Source: Bacteriovoracaceae bacterium (GTDB taxonomy: Bacteria; Bdellovibrionota; Bacteriovoracia; Bacteriovoracales; Bacteriovoracaceae). Taken from it: a stretch of DNA of 64,000 nucleotides. Position 1 is the first letter of the stretch. Each line of letters opens with the position of its first letter. The notes under the pieces were generated by a model, which was not told the origin of the DNA, did no database searches, and worked only from the letters and a program-made list of their open reading frames with translations. Position numbers and translations under genes: made by a program. Of this stretch, positions 52,201 through 60,561 are shown piece by piece. The stretch lies in NCBI GenBank assembly GCA_947441615.1, contig CANEUH010000006.1:62001-126000 (forward strand), given 5' to 3'.

Positions 52201-52824
52201 ATGAAATGGACTTACTTTCTCATTATTCTAACTTTTAACTCGGCTTTATGGGCCAGGGATCGTGAAATCCTAAAATGTCTTGGAGAAGAAGAAAAAAGGT
52301 TTCATCTTAAAAAAGAGACAGGGCCTATTTATGATCTCAATCAAAGACTGATTGCTGAAATCATTCAGGTACCAAAGGTTGAATTGGTTAAGGAGCACTT
52401 CCTAACTATTTGTTCCGGAGAAAATTTTTCTGAATCTTGGAAGCTTCTTGAATTATCTATCAAATTGGCCAGAAACATTTTTATCATCCCTTCGAATGTA
52501 ACGGGTATTCAAAGAAGTATGACAGAAGGGATGATTGAAGATTATGTTGAAGCAACAAGAGAGATTCTTCTGAGCTTTATCGCTCAAATCCAATCAATCT
52601 CCCCAACGCCAAATTGCCTTAAAGAAGAAATTCCAGAGTTGGATCAATTTTTTAATGAGATAAAATATCTTCAGGAGGATATTGATACAAAGAAAATTTT
52701 TGAAGGAAAAGATCAAAAAATCTTTGAAAGATTAAAGAACTATCCTCAAGCTTTTGAAAAATGCCGTGCTCGTCTTAAAAAGAAACTTAAGTCTGAGTCT
52801 AAGGCAGCTCCCAAGAAACGCTGA
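52201..52824 (+). CDS. Secreted helical protein, unknown function
   Basis: 207 residues. Signal peptide about 1-18 (YFLIILTFNSALWA), then an all-helical, charged body with four cysteines (LKCLG, TICSG, NCLKE, EKCRAR) that could form two disulfides, and a lysine-rich C terminus. No family recognised. Promoter not evident; a TACAAT lies only six bases before the ATG, which would give an almost leaderless mRNA. The 3' end overlaps the convergent NifU-like gene by 79 bases, one of the longest overlaps in the window. Confidence 0.55.
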   Translation: MKWTYFLIILTFNSALWARDREILKCLGEEEKRFHLKKETGPIYDLNQRLIAEIIQVPKVELVKEHFLTICSGENFSESWKLLELSIKLARNIFIIPSNVTGIQRSMTEGMIEDYVEATREILLSFIAQIQSISPTPNCLKEEIPELDQFFNEIKYLQEDIDTKKIFEGKDQKIFERLKNYPQAFEKCRARLKKKLKSESKAAPKKR

Positions 52825-53570
52825 AGTTCATGACCTGTGGCCTCTTCCTCTTTTTGAGAGACTTCTTTATTGTAGGAGATCATGACCACCCCTTGATTAA
52901 ATGAAATCACTTCCATCTTCCAATCAAGCGACTGGGGAAAGCATGATAATAAATAATCAATCTCAGTTACCCAATTGGCAGCAGATTTTTCTTTAAAAAA
53001 TCGTCCTTTTTTATCAGACCCATCAACCGCCAACCATCTTTTTAACTGTGGAACACAGGTCCGACATCCCATTCCTGCACTAGAACTATTGCCCAAAGTT
53101 TCTAAAGTAGGAATCTCTTCCTTTTGAAGATGCTCCAAGATGTCTTTTTCTCTAACGCCAAAACATCTACAGACCAACGGACTAGTCTCTTTGTACAAAT
53201 AGTCACGACCTCGGTAGGTATCAAGCGCGGCCTTTAATAACTCAGTCGGCCAGAAAACAAATTGTTCTTCCTCTTCCTGATAAAAATCCCAAAAAGATTG
53301 GTCATCTTTAAAGGATGCCTTCCAATTCTCTATAGAGAATTTGTTCAACTCACTTAAGGTTTTACCATGAATTAAATAACATAATGAAGACATCCATGGA
53401 CTTTGAGGTCCTTGATAGAAAGCTTGGTAAAGGATGTCTTTTGAATCAAAACGTAATTGGAGTGTATAAACCGAATGTTGGACCTCCGCTGAAGGAGTTT
53501 CAATCACGCGCTGATAGATTTGGTGCTCAAAAAATTCGTTAAATTTTTTCATCAGCTGGTGTCCACTCAT
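52746..53570 (-). CDS. NifU-like protein with only the central [2Fe-2S] domain intact
   Basis: About 274 residues from ATG 53570 (alternatives GTG 53597, ATG 53552; no clear ribosome site). The order mimics NifU: an IscU-like N-terminal part (QIYQRVIETPS..., HGKTLSELN, LLKAALDTYRGR), a BFD/ferredoxin-like centre LVCRCFGVREKDI...SAGMGCRTC with C-x-C-x32-C-x2-C intact, and an Nfu-like C-terminal part. The IscU scaffold cysteines and the Nfu CxxC are missing, so it should bind one [2Fe-2S] cluster but not build clusters. Overlaps map on the same strand. Confidence 0.7.
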   Translation of the reverse strand: MSGHQLMKKFNEFFEHQIYQRVIETPSAEVQHSVYTLQLRFDSKDILYQAFYQGPQSPWMSSLCYLIHGKTLSELNKFSIENWKASFKDDQSFWDFYQEEEEQFVFWPTELLKAALDTYRGRDYLYKETSPLVCRCFGVREKDILEHLQKEEIPTLETLGNSSSAGMGCRTCVPQLKRWLAVDGSDKKGRFFKEKSAANWVTEIDYLLSCFPQSLDWKMEVISFNQGVVMISYNKEVSQKEEEATGHELQRFLGAALDSDLSFFLRRARHFSKA

Positions 53571-54324
53571 CTTGTGAAAACTGAGTGAGGATTTCACATC
53601 CCTCTTCGGTTATAAGGACAGTATGTTCAAATTGAGCAGACCAAGATTTATCTTTTGTTACAACAGTCCATCCGTCGTCGAGTAATTTACAGTGACGTTT
53701 ACCGATATTGATCATTGGTTCGATGGTAAATGTCATACCCGGCCGAAGTTCCGCTCCAGTCCCCTTTTTCCCAACATGAACAATTTGAGGTTCCTCATGA
53801 AAGAGTCTTCCAATACCATGCCCACAGTACTCATGAACAACTGAGTAACCATGTCCATGAGCGAGTTCTTCAATAATTGCACCAATGTCACCAATTCGAG
53901 CACCCGGTCTACAGACTGAGATGCCGGCCTCAAGACATTTTTCGGTGACTTCAACCAACTTCTTTATTTCTGGTTTTACATTACCAATCAGAAACGTTTT
54001 ATTGGTGTCTCCGTGGAATCCTTTCCAGATTGTCGTAACATCTAAGTTTACTATATCACCGTTATTGAGGACGTCTTTTTCAGAAGGAATACCATGACAA
54101 ATAACTTCATTTTTGGATGTACATAAAGATTTTGGAAAACCATGGTAACCAAGAGTCGCAGGTATCCCACCTCTTTTGATAGTATACTCATGACACATTT
54201 GGTTAATTTCTTCGGTGGTCATGCCTGCCTTCAGATTTTGCCCCAAAAAATGGAGTGTCTTAGCGGCCATCTTTCCAACTTCTCTCATGATTTCAATTTC
54301 GCGTGCAGATTTAATATTTATCAT
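53539..54324 (-). CDS. map: Methionine aminopeptidase, type I
   Basis: Removes N-terminal Met from new proteins. 261 residues from ATG 54324, which gives the usual start MINIKSAREIEIMR; the frame can be extended three codons to GTG 54333. Metal ligands: D in NLDVTT, D in FHGDTNKT, H in GHGIGRLFHE, E in TIEPM and E in QFEHT. No ribosome site precedes the ATG, and a TATAAG lies 9-14 bases upstream, so a nearly leaderless message is possible. Same-strand 3' overlap with the NifU-like gene. Confidence 0.93.
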   Translation of the reverse strand: MINIKSAREIEIMREVGKMAAKTLHFLGQNLKAGMTTEEINQMCHEYTIKRGGIPATLGYHGFPKSLCTSKNEVICHGIPSEKDVLNNGDIVNLDVTTIWKGFHGDTNKTFLIGNVKPEIKKLVEVTEKCLEAGISVCRPGARIGDIGAIIEELAHGHGYSVVHEYCGHGIGRLFHEEPQIVHVGKKGTGAELRPGMTFTIEPMINIGKRHCKLLDDGWTVVTKDKSWSAQFEHTVLITEEGCEILTQFSQDEWTPADEKI

Positions 54325-54326
54325 AG

Positions 54327-54354
54327 GAGACACTTATACACTTTTGGCCATAAT
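54327..54354 (+). promoter_or_regulatory. Candidate promoter of the 2-hydroxyacid dehydrogenase operon
   Basis: -35 GAGACA (54327-54332), 16-base spacer, -10 CATAAT (54349-54354). It overlaps the opposite-facing upstream region of map. Confidence 0.25.
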
Positions 54355-54373
54355 TACGCTAGTTTTGATAGGC

Positions 54374-55339
54374 ATGAAAAGCATTCAGGTCATTAGAACA
54401 GGTGTTTCTCCCTACCAAGCTCAAAACTTTATTTCCCAAGAAAGGGAGATGGTCTCTTCTGTGCCATCTTTGGAATATCGAGAACTTGATAGTTTTTCCA
54501 AGGGGCCTGCAATTCTTATTACCAATACCCATACAAAACTGAGCTCATTGCCAGAAGGCCTTTTAGCACAAACAAAACTGATTATTCACCCCAATTCTGG
54601 ATATGATCATTTCGGAAAAGAAATTGAAAAATGGCGAAATATTCCAACCATCATCGGACATAAAATTAGGGCACAAGCGGTCGCAGAATATTCCTTAAGT
54701 GCTCTTTTTCAAGGCCTATCTGAGTTACCTCAACACATCCAATGGGACTCCAAAAGAAAATGGAATAGAAACCTTATTGGAGAAAAAAATGTTTGGGTAT
54801 TTGGCCATGGCCACATTGGAAAAATCCTATCCGACACTTTAGCAAAACTTGGAACGCGAGTGACAGTGGTTGACCCTTTTATAAAAGACTGTCCGCACAC
54901 TCATGTTAATCAATGGAAAGAAGCCAATTTAAATGAAGCAGATGTCGTTATCTCCACGATGAGTTTAAACCAGAGCTCAGAATTATTGTTTAACAAAGAT
55001 TTTTTTTTCAATGCTAACCCCAAATTACTTTTCATCAATGGCGCAAGAGGACAACTTGTTGAAGAAAAAAGCTTAAGAGAGTTTCTCCTTTCAAATCCAG
55101 AAGCGATGGCATTTCTTGACGTCTTTCAGAATGAACCCTTTGGAGATGAATGGATTGGCTTTCCTCAAGTCTGGAAAACTAGTCATATTGCAGGAGTCGA
55201 AAATCAACTTGATCAAAAGATTCTAGATTTTGAAAAAGAAGTTTTAGAAGATTTTATAAATCTTAAGGAGAATGATTTTCATTCACATTATGAAAAACAG
55301 ATTCTCCAAAACAAATGGATAAAAGGGATTTTAGTTTGA
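54374..55339 (+). CDS. D-2-hydroxyacid dehydrogenase family protein
   Basis: 321 residues from ATG 54374; the open frame extends back to 54215 through map and is not used. NAD-binding VFGHGHIGKILSDTLAKLG near 140 followed by VVDPF, and the catalytic residues Arg in NGARGQLVEE, Glu in NEPFGDEW and His in TSHIAG. Members act on glycerate, lactate, phosphoglycerate or 4-phosphoerythronate; the length is like PdxB or glyoxylate reductase but the substrate is unclear. It overlaps the following ureohydrolase gene, so operonic with it and aat. Confidence 0.82.
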   Translation: MKSIQVIRTGVSPYQAQNFISQEREMVSSVPSLEYRELDSFSKGPAILITNTHTKLSSLPEGLLAQTKLIIHPNSGYDHFGKEIEKWRNIPTIIGHKIRAQAVAEYSLSALFQGLSELPQHIQWDSKRKWNRNLIGEKNVWVFGHGHIGKILSDTLAKLGTRVTVVDPFIKDCPHTHVNQWKEANLNEADVVISTMSLNQSSELLFNKDFFFNANPKLLFINGARGQLVEEKSLREFLLSNPEAMAFLDVFQNEPFGDEWIGFPQVWKTSHIAGVENQLDQKILDFEKEVLEDFINLKENDFHSHYEKQILQNKWIKGILV

Positions 55340-56409
55340 AAAATATTTCAGAATTACTTACACGACCAGGTAATGGCGTCTTTACTGTTAATACAGCAAA
55401 AGAAAAAAAAGAATCTCTTCTATTAAGCTATTATGGGACAAAAGATGAAAAGAAATCCCATGATAAATGGCTTAAAGATTTAAATCATTTAAATACCTCT
55501 AGGCCCTGGGTGATTGGTATTCCTTCTGATAATGGAGGAGGTATTCAAAGAGGGGCAAATTGGGGACCACTCATATTAAGAAAAGAAATGATTCCATCAA
55601 AAGAGAATTTTACGGACCTAGGAGATGTGAGAGTCATTCCTCACTTACTTCACGACAAATATTTAAACAATGAAACGATTAAGGAATGCAGAAAAGCTTT
55701 ATACGGAAAAAATAAAAATTTACCCGTTTCTCCGCTTAGTATCACTGAAGAGGTGCTCTCTCGAATTTATAAAACATATCCAGAAGCAACAATTTTCGGA
55801 TTAGGTGGGGACCATTCCGTTAGTTATCCATTAGTTAAAACATGGCTTAGATCGAGAAAATCTTTAAAGAAAGCTGCTATTCTACACTTTGATGCACATA
55901 CGGATCTTCTGGATAAAAGACTAGGTATTGATCTGTGTTTTGGTACATGGACTCATCAAATATTAAAAGAATTAGAATCCTCGGATCACATCATACAAGT
56001 TGGCATCCGATCATCCGGTAAAACAAAGAGATACTGGAAGAAAACCTTGGGTGTCGAGCAAATTTGGGCCAGTGAAGTTCTTAAGTTTGGTGCCATGAAA
56101 ACATTTCAAAAGATCTGTCGCCACTATAAAAAAATGGGGATTGAAGAAATTTATATTAGTTTTGATATCGATGCTCTCGATGAAAAATATGCTGCGGCGA
56201 CAGGAACTCCTGAAAAGAATGGGCTCATTCCCACTGATTGTGTAGCAATCATACAGATGCTTTCAAGAGAGTTTAAGGTTACTGGTGCAGACATCATGGA
56301 GGTTGCTCCATTTGTTATACCCGAGGGAGTCAATCAAAGGGATCAGCAAAGCTCAATCATTGTCGCAGGCGATGTTGCCCGATCACTCCTTCAAGTACTA
56401 GGCTTATGA
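55315..56409 (+). CDS. Third ureohydrolase (arginase/agmatinase family)
   Basis: 364 residues, longer than agmatinase because of about 60 extra N-terminal residues and an insertion before the first motif. Metal motifs are complete: GGDHSVS near 163, HFDAHTDLLD near 187 and SFDIDALDEKYAAATGTPE near 280. The segment GGGIQRGANWGPLILRKEM replaces the usual GxRxGPxAIR. The start at ATG 55315 overlaps the previous gene; TTG 55336 with AAGGGA upstream is an alternative. ATGA overlap with aat. Substrate (arginine, agmatine, guanidino acid) not predictable. Confidence 0.83.
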   Translation: MDKRDFSLKNISELLTRPGNGVFTVNTAKEKKESLLLSYYGTKDEKKSHDKWLKDLNHLNTSRPWVIGIPSDNGGGIQRGANWGPLILRKEMIPSKENFTDLGDVRVIPHLLHDKYLNNETIKECRKALYGKNKNLPVSPLSITEEVLSRIYKTYPEATIFGLGGDHSVSYPLVKTWLRSRKSLKKAAILHFDAHTDLLDKRLGIDLCFGTWTHQILKELESSDHIIQVGIRSSGKTKRYWKKTLGVEQIWASEVLKFGAMKTFQKICRHYKKMGIEEIYISFDIDALDEKYAAATGTPEKNGLIPTDCVAIIQMLSREFKVTGADIMEVAPFVIPEGVNQRDQQSSIIVAGDVARSLLQVLGL

Positions 56410-57083
56410 AAAGACAAATTGTATTTCCACCTGTGGAAACTGCAGATGACGATGGGCTTGTTGCAGTCGGAGGAGATCTTCAAGTTGATACACTTATTGA
56501 AGCTTATAGGAGGGGAATTTTCCCCTGGCCCATTTCAATTGATCCATCGAATACTGAAATTCCGAACACCTGGTTCTCCCCAGACCCTAGAGGTATCCTT
56601 GATTTTCAAAAGATTCATCTTTCCCATTCATTTCAAAAGTTTTTGAAAAAAAATCCGTTCAAAGTAACCTTTAACAAATCCTTTCAAGAGGTCATTACTG
56701 AATGTTCTCAAACACCCAGAAAAGATCAACCTGGAACATGGATCAACCAGGACATCATTCATGCTTATACAGAAATGTTTAAAGCGGGCCACGCTTACTC
56801 TGTGGATGTATGGAGGGAAGACAAGCTTGTGGCAGGTATCTATGGCGTGAGTCTAGGAAGTTTCGTTTCCGGAGAATCAATGTTTACTCATGAAGATAAT
56901 GCTTCAAAATTTGGTCTTTATTCTCTGACCCAGCATTTAAAAGAAAAAGGTATCCATTGGCTAGATACTCAAATGGTAACAAAAATTGTTTCACAATTTG
57001 GTGGCGAATATATTTCTCGGTCAGTCTTCCTCAGAAAATTATCTGAGGTTGACTGGACAAGAAGTAGATCTGAAATATTTTAA
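56406..57083 (+). CDS. aat: Leucyl/phenylalanyl-tRNA--protein transferase
   Basis: Adds Leu or Phe to proteins starting with Lys or Arg, marking them for ClpAP by the N-end rule. 225 residues; FPPVETADDDGLVAVGGDL, YRRGIFPWP, TWFSPDPRGIL and the catalytic VAGIYGVSLGSFVSGESMF are diagnostic. Overlaps the ureohydrolase stop (ATGA) and ends four bases into the convergent desaturase. clpA/clpS are not in the window. Confidence 0.95.
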   Translation: MKRQIVFPPVETADDDGLVAVGGDLQVDTLIEAYRRGIFPWPISIDPSNTEIPNTWFSPDPRGILDFQKIHLSHSFQKFLKKNPFKVTFNKSFQEVITECSQTPRKDQPGTWINQDIIHAYTEMFKAGHAYSVDVWREDKLVAGIYGVSLGSFVSGESMFTHEDNASKFGLYSLTQHLKEKGIHWLDTQMVTKIVSQFGGEYISRSVFLRKLSEVDWTRSRSEIF

Positions 57084-58156
57084 GAATAAGAGAGTTTCAA
57101 TTTCTGATTGGCAATATAAGTCCTGCGCACTTCATCCATGAATTCCTTCACTGACTTTTCGAGCTTAACTTTTTCACCACGATAATAGGCCTCAATTCTT
57201 AACTTGAGTTCTTGGTATCCAAGATTCATTTCATTGGCCAATTCTTCACAACGTTTTTTGAAACGGTAGTCTTTTTCTATCAACTCAAGAAATTTCATAC
57301 CGAATTCTTGTTTTAGTGTCGCTGGAGAATAAACATTTTTTAATTCAGCTAGTTGAAACCAACTCAAGATTTTTAGATAGAAGAAACCAATATCAAATTC
57401 AAACCAGCGGTGGCGAAAAGAACACGAACGCATGTGAGCATGGTGATTATTGTGATCAAGTTCTCCGCAGATGATAAAATTCAAAGGGACGATGAATCCT
57501 AAGTTTCTACTGTTATCAGTCGTTACGTGGTTTCGATAGCCCCACCAGTGAGCCAGAGCATTGACTCCGCCAATAGCAAATATGGGAGACACAAGAAAGT
57601 TAAGTACTGCAACAAGCAATCCCCAAACCGGGCCAAACATAACAAGTGTTATTGCTGATAAAATCACTGGACCAGTAAAAGAATGATTGAACATGTACGA
57701 CTCCAAACGGTTTGTTGGAATCGTCTTCTTGATTTTTTCAACTTCGGGCCATGACTTCGCCTTAGAGTAATCAAAAACGCCTAGAAACAAAGCGTGCCAA
57801 AGACCTTTATGAAGCGGGCTATGTGGATCTTTCTCAAGGTCAGAGTGAGCATGGTGCCAAATATGTACAGCAACCCAATCTACCTTTGAAAGAGAAGTCA
57901 CCATCCAAAGCCAAACCTGCATAGGAATATCGATCCACTTGTTAATCACCACTCCCTTGTGTGTATGATAACGGTGAAATGATAAACTCATCGCCGTTAT
58001 GGTGATGTGAGATATCGCAACTAAATAGATCATTAGGAAAATGATTGGGTGTGCTTCTAGTGCATCCCCAAATAAACCATTCATTCCGATCGTACTTTTA
58101 ATCACTAAAAAGAAGAGCGCATAGAGAGCAGTAAAAAGAGTCATGAGTTTAAGCAT
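57080..58156 (-). CDS. Acyl-CoA/acyl-lipid delta-9-type fatty acid desaturase
   Basis: 358 residues, four main membrane helices. Three histidine boxes bind the di-iron centre: HRYHTHKG, HIWHHAHSD and DHNNHHAH. Spacing and WLWMVTSLSKVDWVAVH follow the stearoyl-CoA desaturase group of bacteria. It inserts a double bond using O2 and electrons from a ferredoxin or similar. Last gene of the leftward operon, 16 bases after a small ferredoxin-like gene that could supply electrons (inference). Confidence 0.9.
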   Translation of the reverse strand: MLKLMTLFTALYALFFLVIKSTIGMNGLFGDALEAHPIIFLMIYLVAISHITITAMSLSFHRYHTHKGVVINKWIDIPMQVWLWMVTSLSKVDWVAVHIWHHAHSDLEKDPHSPLHKGLWHALFLGVFDYSKAKSWPEVEKIKKTIPTNRLESYMFNHSFTGPVILSAITLVMFGPVWGLLVAVLNFLVSPIFAIGGVNALAHWWGYRNHVTTDNSRNLGFIVPLNFIICGELDHNNHHAHMRSCSFRHRWFEFDIGFFYLKILSWFQLAELKNVYSPATLKQEFGMKFLELIEKDYRFKKRCEELANEMNLGYQELKLRIEAYYRGEKVKLEKSVKEFMDEVRRTYIANQKLKLSYS

Positions 58157-58172
58157 GAGAAACCAATCCTTA

Positions 58173-58550
58173 TCAAGACCGGTGTAAGCGATTCGGCTCC
58201 CATGAAGTTTCTAAAAGCCCAGGCGGAGCAAGTTCAACACAAAGACCACACGCAATACACCCACGATCATCAATAATGAATGCGTTTGCAGACACTTTGA
58301 TCGCTTGAGTCGGACAAAGTGTCTCACAAATTTCTTTGTCTTTCCAGTTTCTTAATAAATCTGTATTTCCCGTAAATCGTGGAATTCTCTTGAGTCTTGG
58401 CGAATAAAAATATAATTTATCGGGCCATTCGGTCCTGTGTAATTTGAAAGCTTTAAATACTTTCTCACTTAATAATTTTCTCACTTGTCGATTGTGCCAC
58501 AGGCCCTTAATAAGTGAGATCTTTGAATAAAAACTTCTATTTAAGATCAT
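58173..58550 (-). CDS. Ferredoxin-like protein related to NuoI, one complete [4Fe-4S] site
   Basis: 125 residues. Cysteines C98, C101 and C104 (CIACGLC) plus C79 (CP) make one full [4Fe-4S] site. The second site is destroyed: of its ligands only C75 remains, and the closing CP is AP. The N-terminal 70 residues are basic with no membrane helix. NuoI and HycB-type proteins have two clusters, so this is a reduced relative. It begins right after the NuoCD-like stop and belongs to a Nuo-like gene trio. Confidence 0.8.
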   Translation of the reverse strand: MILNRSFYSKISLIKGLWHNRQVRKLLSEKVFKAFKLHRTEWPDKLYFYSPRLKRIPRFTGNTDLLRNWKDKEICETLCPTQAIKVSANAFIIDDRGCIACGLCVELAPPGLLETSWEPNRLHRS

Positions 58551-60176
58551 CTAACGATCCATTTCCCAGCGGGATATTCCTAAACTCACTAAACTTGTTG
58601 AGATCTGCTCTTCCCTTAATCCTCTTACAAAAACTGACAACGCTTGTACCATGGTAAAACTAGGGGTTTTGATCTTAATTCTAGCAGGTTTCAAAGCTTC
58701 TTCAAATTTTACTATAAATCCTGCCTCACCCGCGGGAGTTTCTAAGGCGCTATAGTGCCAATCTCTAACTTGTTCGAGAGAGGTCATCGTTCTACGCCAT
58801 TCGACATATCCTTTATCAAACAAAGGGGAAATCACTTCACCAAGCGGTAAATTATCCAGAACTTGGGTCATGATCCTAAGACTCTGAAAAATCTCTTCGT
58901 AACGAATAAGATAACGATCATAAGTTGAACCATTAATTCCGACCGGTATATCGAAATCGATGTCTTGATAGAAGTAAAAGGGTTGAGATTTTCTAAGATC
59001 GAAGTTCAAACCTGCTGCTCTCATAGCGGGTCCACTGACTCCCCACTGTAAAATGGACTGTGCATCCACTGGTTCACCCTCAAGATGGTGACGAAAATTT
59101 CGCTGCCCAACGAGTGAATGATGAATCAGTCTTAAATTTTTAGATAGAACATCTACAACAGCTTGGTATTCAACGATCCAGCCATGGGGAAGATCTTCCT
59201 TTACTCCGCCAATGACTGCTGCCCCCAAACCAAAACGATGACCGATATACTTCTCAATCAATTCGTAAATTTTCTCGCGAGCATTTAGATAAAGTTTATA
59301 TTCATCTTGCTTACTTTCTAAGCAAATTGAAGAAAGGACCGTCAGGTGATCAGCAACTCTCGCTAGTTCAAGTAGCACTAACCTCAAAGCCTGAGCACGT
59401 TCAGGTATTTTAATCCGGAACAACTCTTCGACTGTTTTTGCCCAAGCAATTGAAAAATGAGGAGCAGATGATAGATTTATTTTGTCCACCAGATGAAGAA
59501 TCTGAACAATATCCTTGCCCTCGAATAACTTTTCAAGACCTTGATGATGATAACCAATAAAAGTTTTAGATTGGACTACTTTTATAGGATCAAAGCAAAC
59601 CATCCATTCAAAATTTCCCATCGTATTGGCCGAAAATAGATCATAGCTCTTCCAGAGATAGCTTTCCTCAGGATAAGGAGCTTCTGATTTATTGGGATTA
59701 TAATTTGTTTTGGGGACTTTTCTCTCCTCATCTTTAGGCCAGGATGAATACGTCGCATCTTTTTTTAAAGGAAAGTTTTTTTGAGACTTCGGGAGGAGTA
59801 GTGCCTCTTTTTCTGACTGAAAGCAGAGATTCAACATTTCTGCTTGTTCTCTTTCCATCCAGTCAGCATTTGAAAAGAATGAAACGACAGAAGGGATTAC
59901 TTCTCGATGACTCACAAACAAATGAATATTTAGTCTTTGATGTGACCCCATGTTTAGGACATGGTATACAATTTCAAAATTATTCTGTTCTAGATCAAAG
60001 CCAGCAATATCTACAAGTGTAAAGAAACCGAGATCTTCTTTTATAAATTCAATCCACTCTAACATCTCTGTCGGTCTAAGATAGATATGGTGCTGACCTA
60101 AGTCATCTTTGTATTTTAATCCACCACTATGTGAGAGAAGATCTTTAGTCTTCTCAAATTCTTTCCAGTTAAACAT
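58551..60176 (-). CDS. NuoCD-like fusion protein
   Basis: 541 residues. Residues about 1-150 resemble the 30-kDa NuoC subunit (DLGFFTLVDIAGFD, FEIVYHVLNMGSHQRLNIHLFV); from about 180 to the end it follows the 49-kDa NuoD subunit (FIGYHHQGLEKLFEGKD, ERAQALRLVLLELARVADHL, ILQWGVSGPAMRAAGLNFDLRK, and the closing ISRWEMDR like NuoD's FGEVDR). NuoD's HRGxE is HQGLE here. There is no N- or C-terminal CxxC, so it is not a NiFe hydrogenase large subunit. Partner genes on both sides are Nuo-like too, but the rest of complex I is absent from the window. Confidence 0.8.
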   Translation of the reverse strand: MFNWKEFEKTKDLLSHSGGLKYKDDLGQHHIYLRPTEMLEWIEFIKEDLGFFTLVDIAGFDLEQNNFEIVYHVLNMGSHQRLNIHLFVSHREVIPSVVSFFSNADWMEREQAEMLNLCFQSEKEALLLPKSQKNFPLKKDATYSSWPKDEERKVPKTNYNPNKSEAPYPEESYLWKSYDLFSANTMGNFEWMVCFDPIKVVQSKTFIGYHHQGLEKLFEGKDIVQILHLVDKINLSSAPHFSIAWAKTVEELFRIKIPERAQALRLVLLELARVADHLTVLSSICLESKQDEYKLYLNAREKIYELIEKYIGHRFGLGAAVIGGVKEDLPHGWIVEYQAVVDVLSKNLRLIHHSLVGQRNFRHHLEGEPVDAQSILQWGVSGPAMRAAGLNFDLRKSQPFYFYQDIDFDIPVGINGSTYDRYLIRYEEIFQSLRIMTQVLDNLPLGEVISPLFDKGYVEWRRTMTSLEQVRDWHYSALETPAGEAGFIVKFEEALKPARIKIKTPSFTMVQALSVFVRGLREEQISTSLVSLGISRWEMDR

Positions 60177-60561
60177 GTTTAAGCTTTTTGTAACAATTTT
60201 CTAGGGCAGCAAGAATTTCTTCCGGAAGAATACTCCAACTAGAGAGTTCAACGACATTTAAATTTTCTGTATTTAGTATTTTAACTCCTGGACGCTCTTT
60301 ATGCAGAGTCTGAGATTCTCCAAGGAGCAAGAGCACTTTACCTGACTTTATATCATCGAGGATCTTATCTACAATTTTTTGATTCTTAGGAGTGATGATT
60401 CCATCCCATAGAACGATTTCTGAACTAGCGTAGTCTTTTGAGAGTTCCCATTCAAATGGTAGACTGGCCGCAAACTTATCACCCAAGACTGACAAGACTT
60501 CCGTCGCCATAAGAGGATTAGAAAAGTTAAAAACTTTGATCGGTTCAATTTTTTGTTTCAT
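60169..60561 (-). CDS. Cysteine-less NuoB-like protein
   Basis: 130 residues, tentative. The order of segments resembles the second half of NuoB: SSEIVLWDGIITPKNQKIVDKI for VSGTLTNKM, KVLLLLGES for WVISMGSC, and a final VELSSWSILPEEILAALENCYKKL for VPGCPPxAEALLxGLxxLQ. None of the four N2-cluster cysteines is present; the sole Cys (123) is elsewhere. Overlaps the NuoCD-like gene by eight bases and follows the lipoprotein gene with a one-base overlap. If the relation is right, the protein keeps the NuoB position while having lost its cluster. Confidence 0.45.
   Translation of the reverse strand: MKQKIEPIKVFNFSNPLMATEVLSVLGDKFAASLPFEWELSKDYASSEIVLWDGIITPKNQKIVDKILDDIKSGKVLLLLGESQTLHKERPGVKILNTENLNVVELSSWSILPEEILAALENCYKKLKHV

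Noticed and set aside
54215-54373. 53-codon N-terminal extension of the 2-hydroxyacid dehydrogenase
   Set aside because: It lies antisense inside map, has no homology to the family, and the ATG at 54374 gives the normal start.
58551-60176. NiFe hydrogenase large subunit
   Set aside because: The NuoD-like part lacks both CxxC pairs needed to bind nickel-iron.
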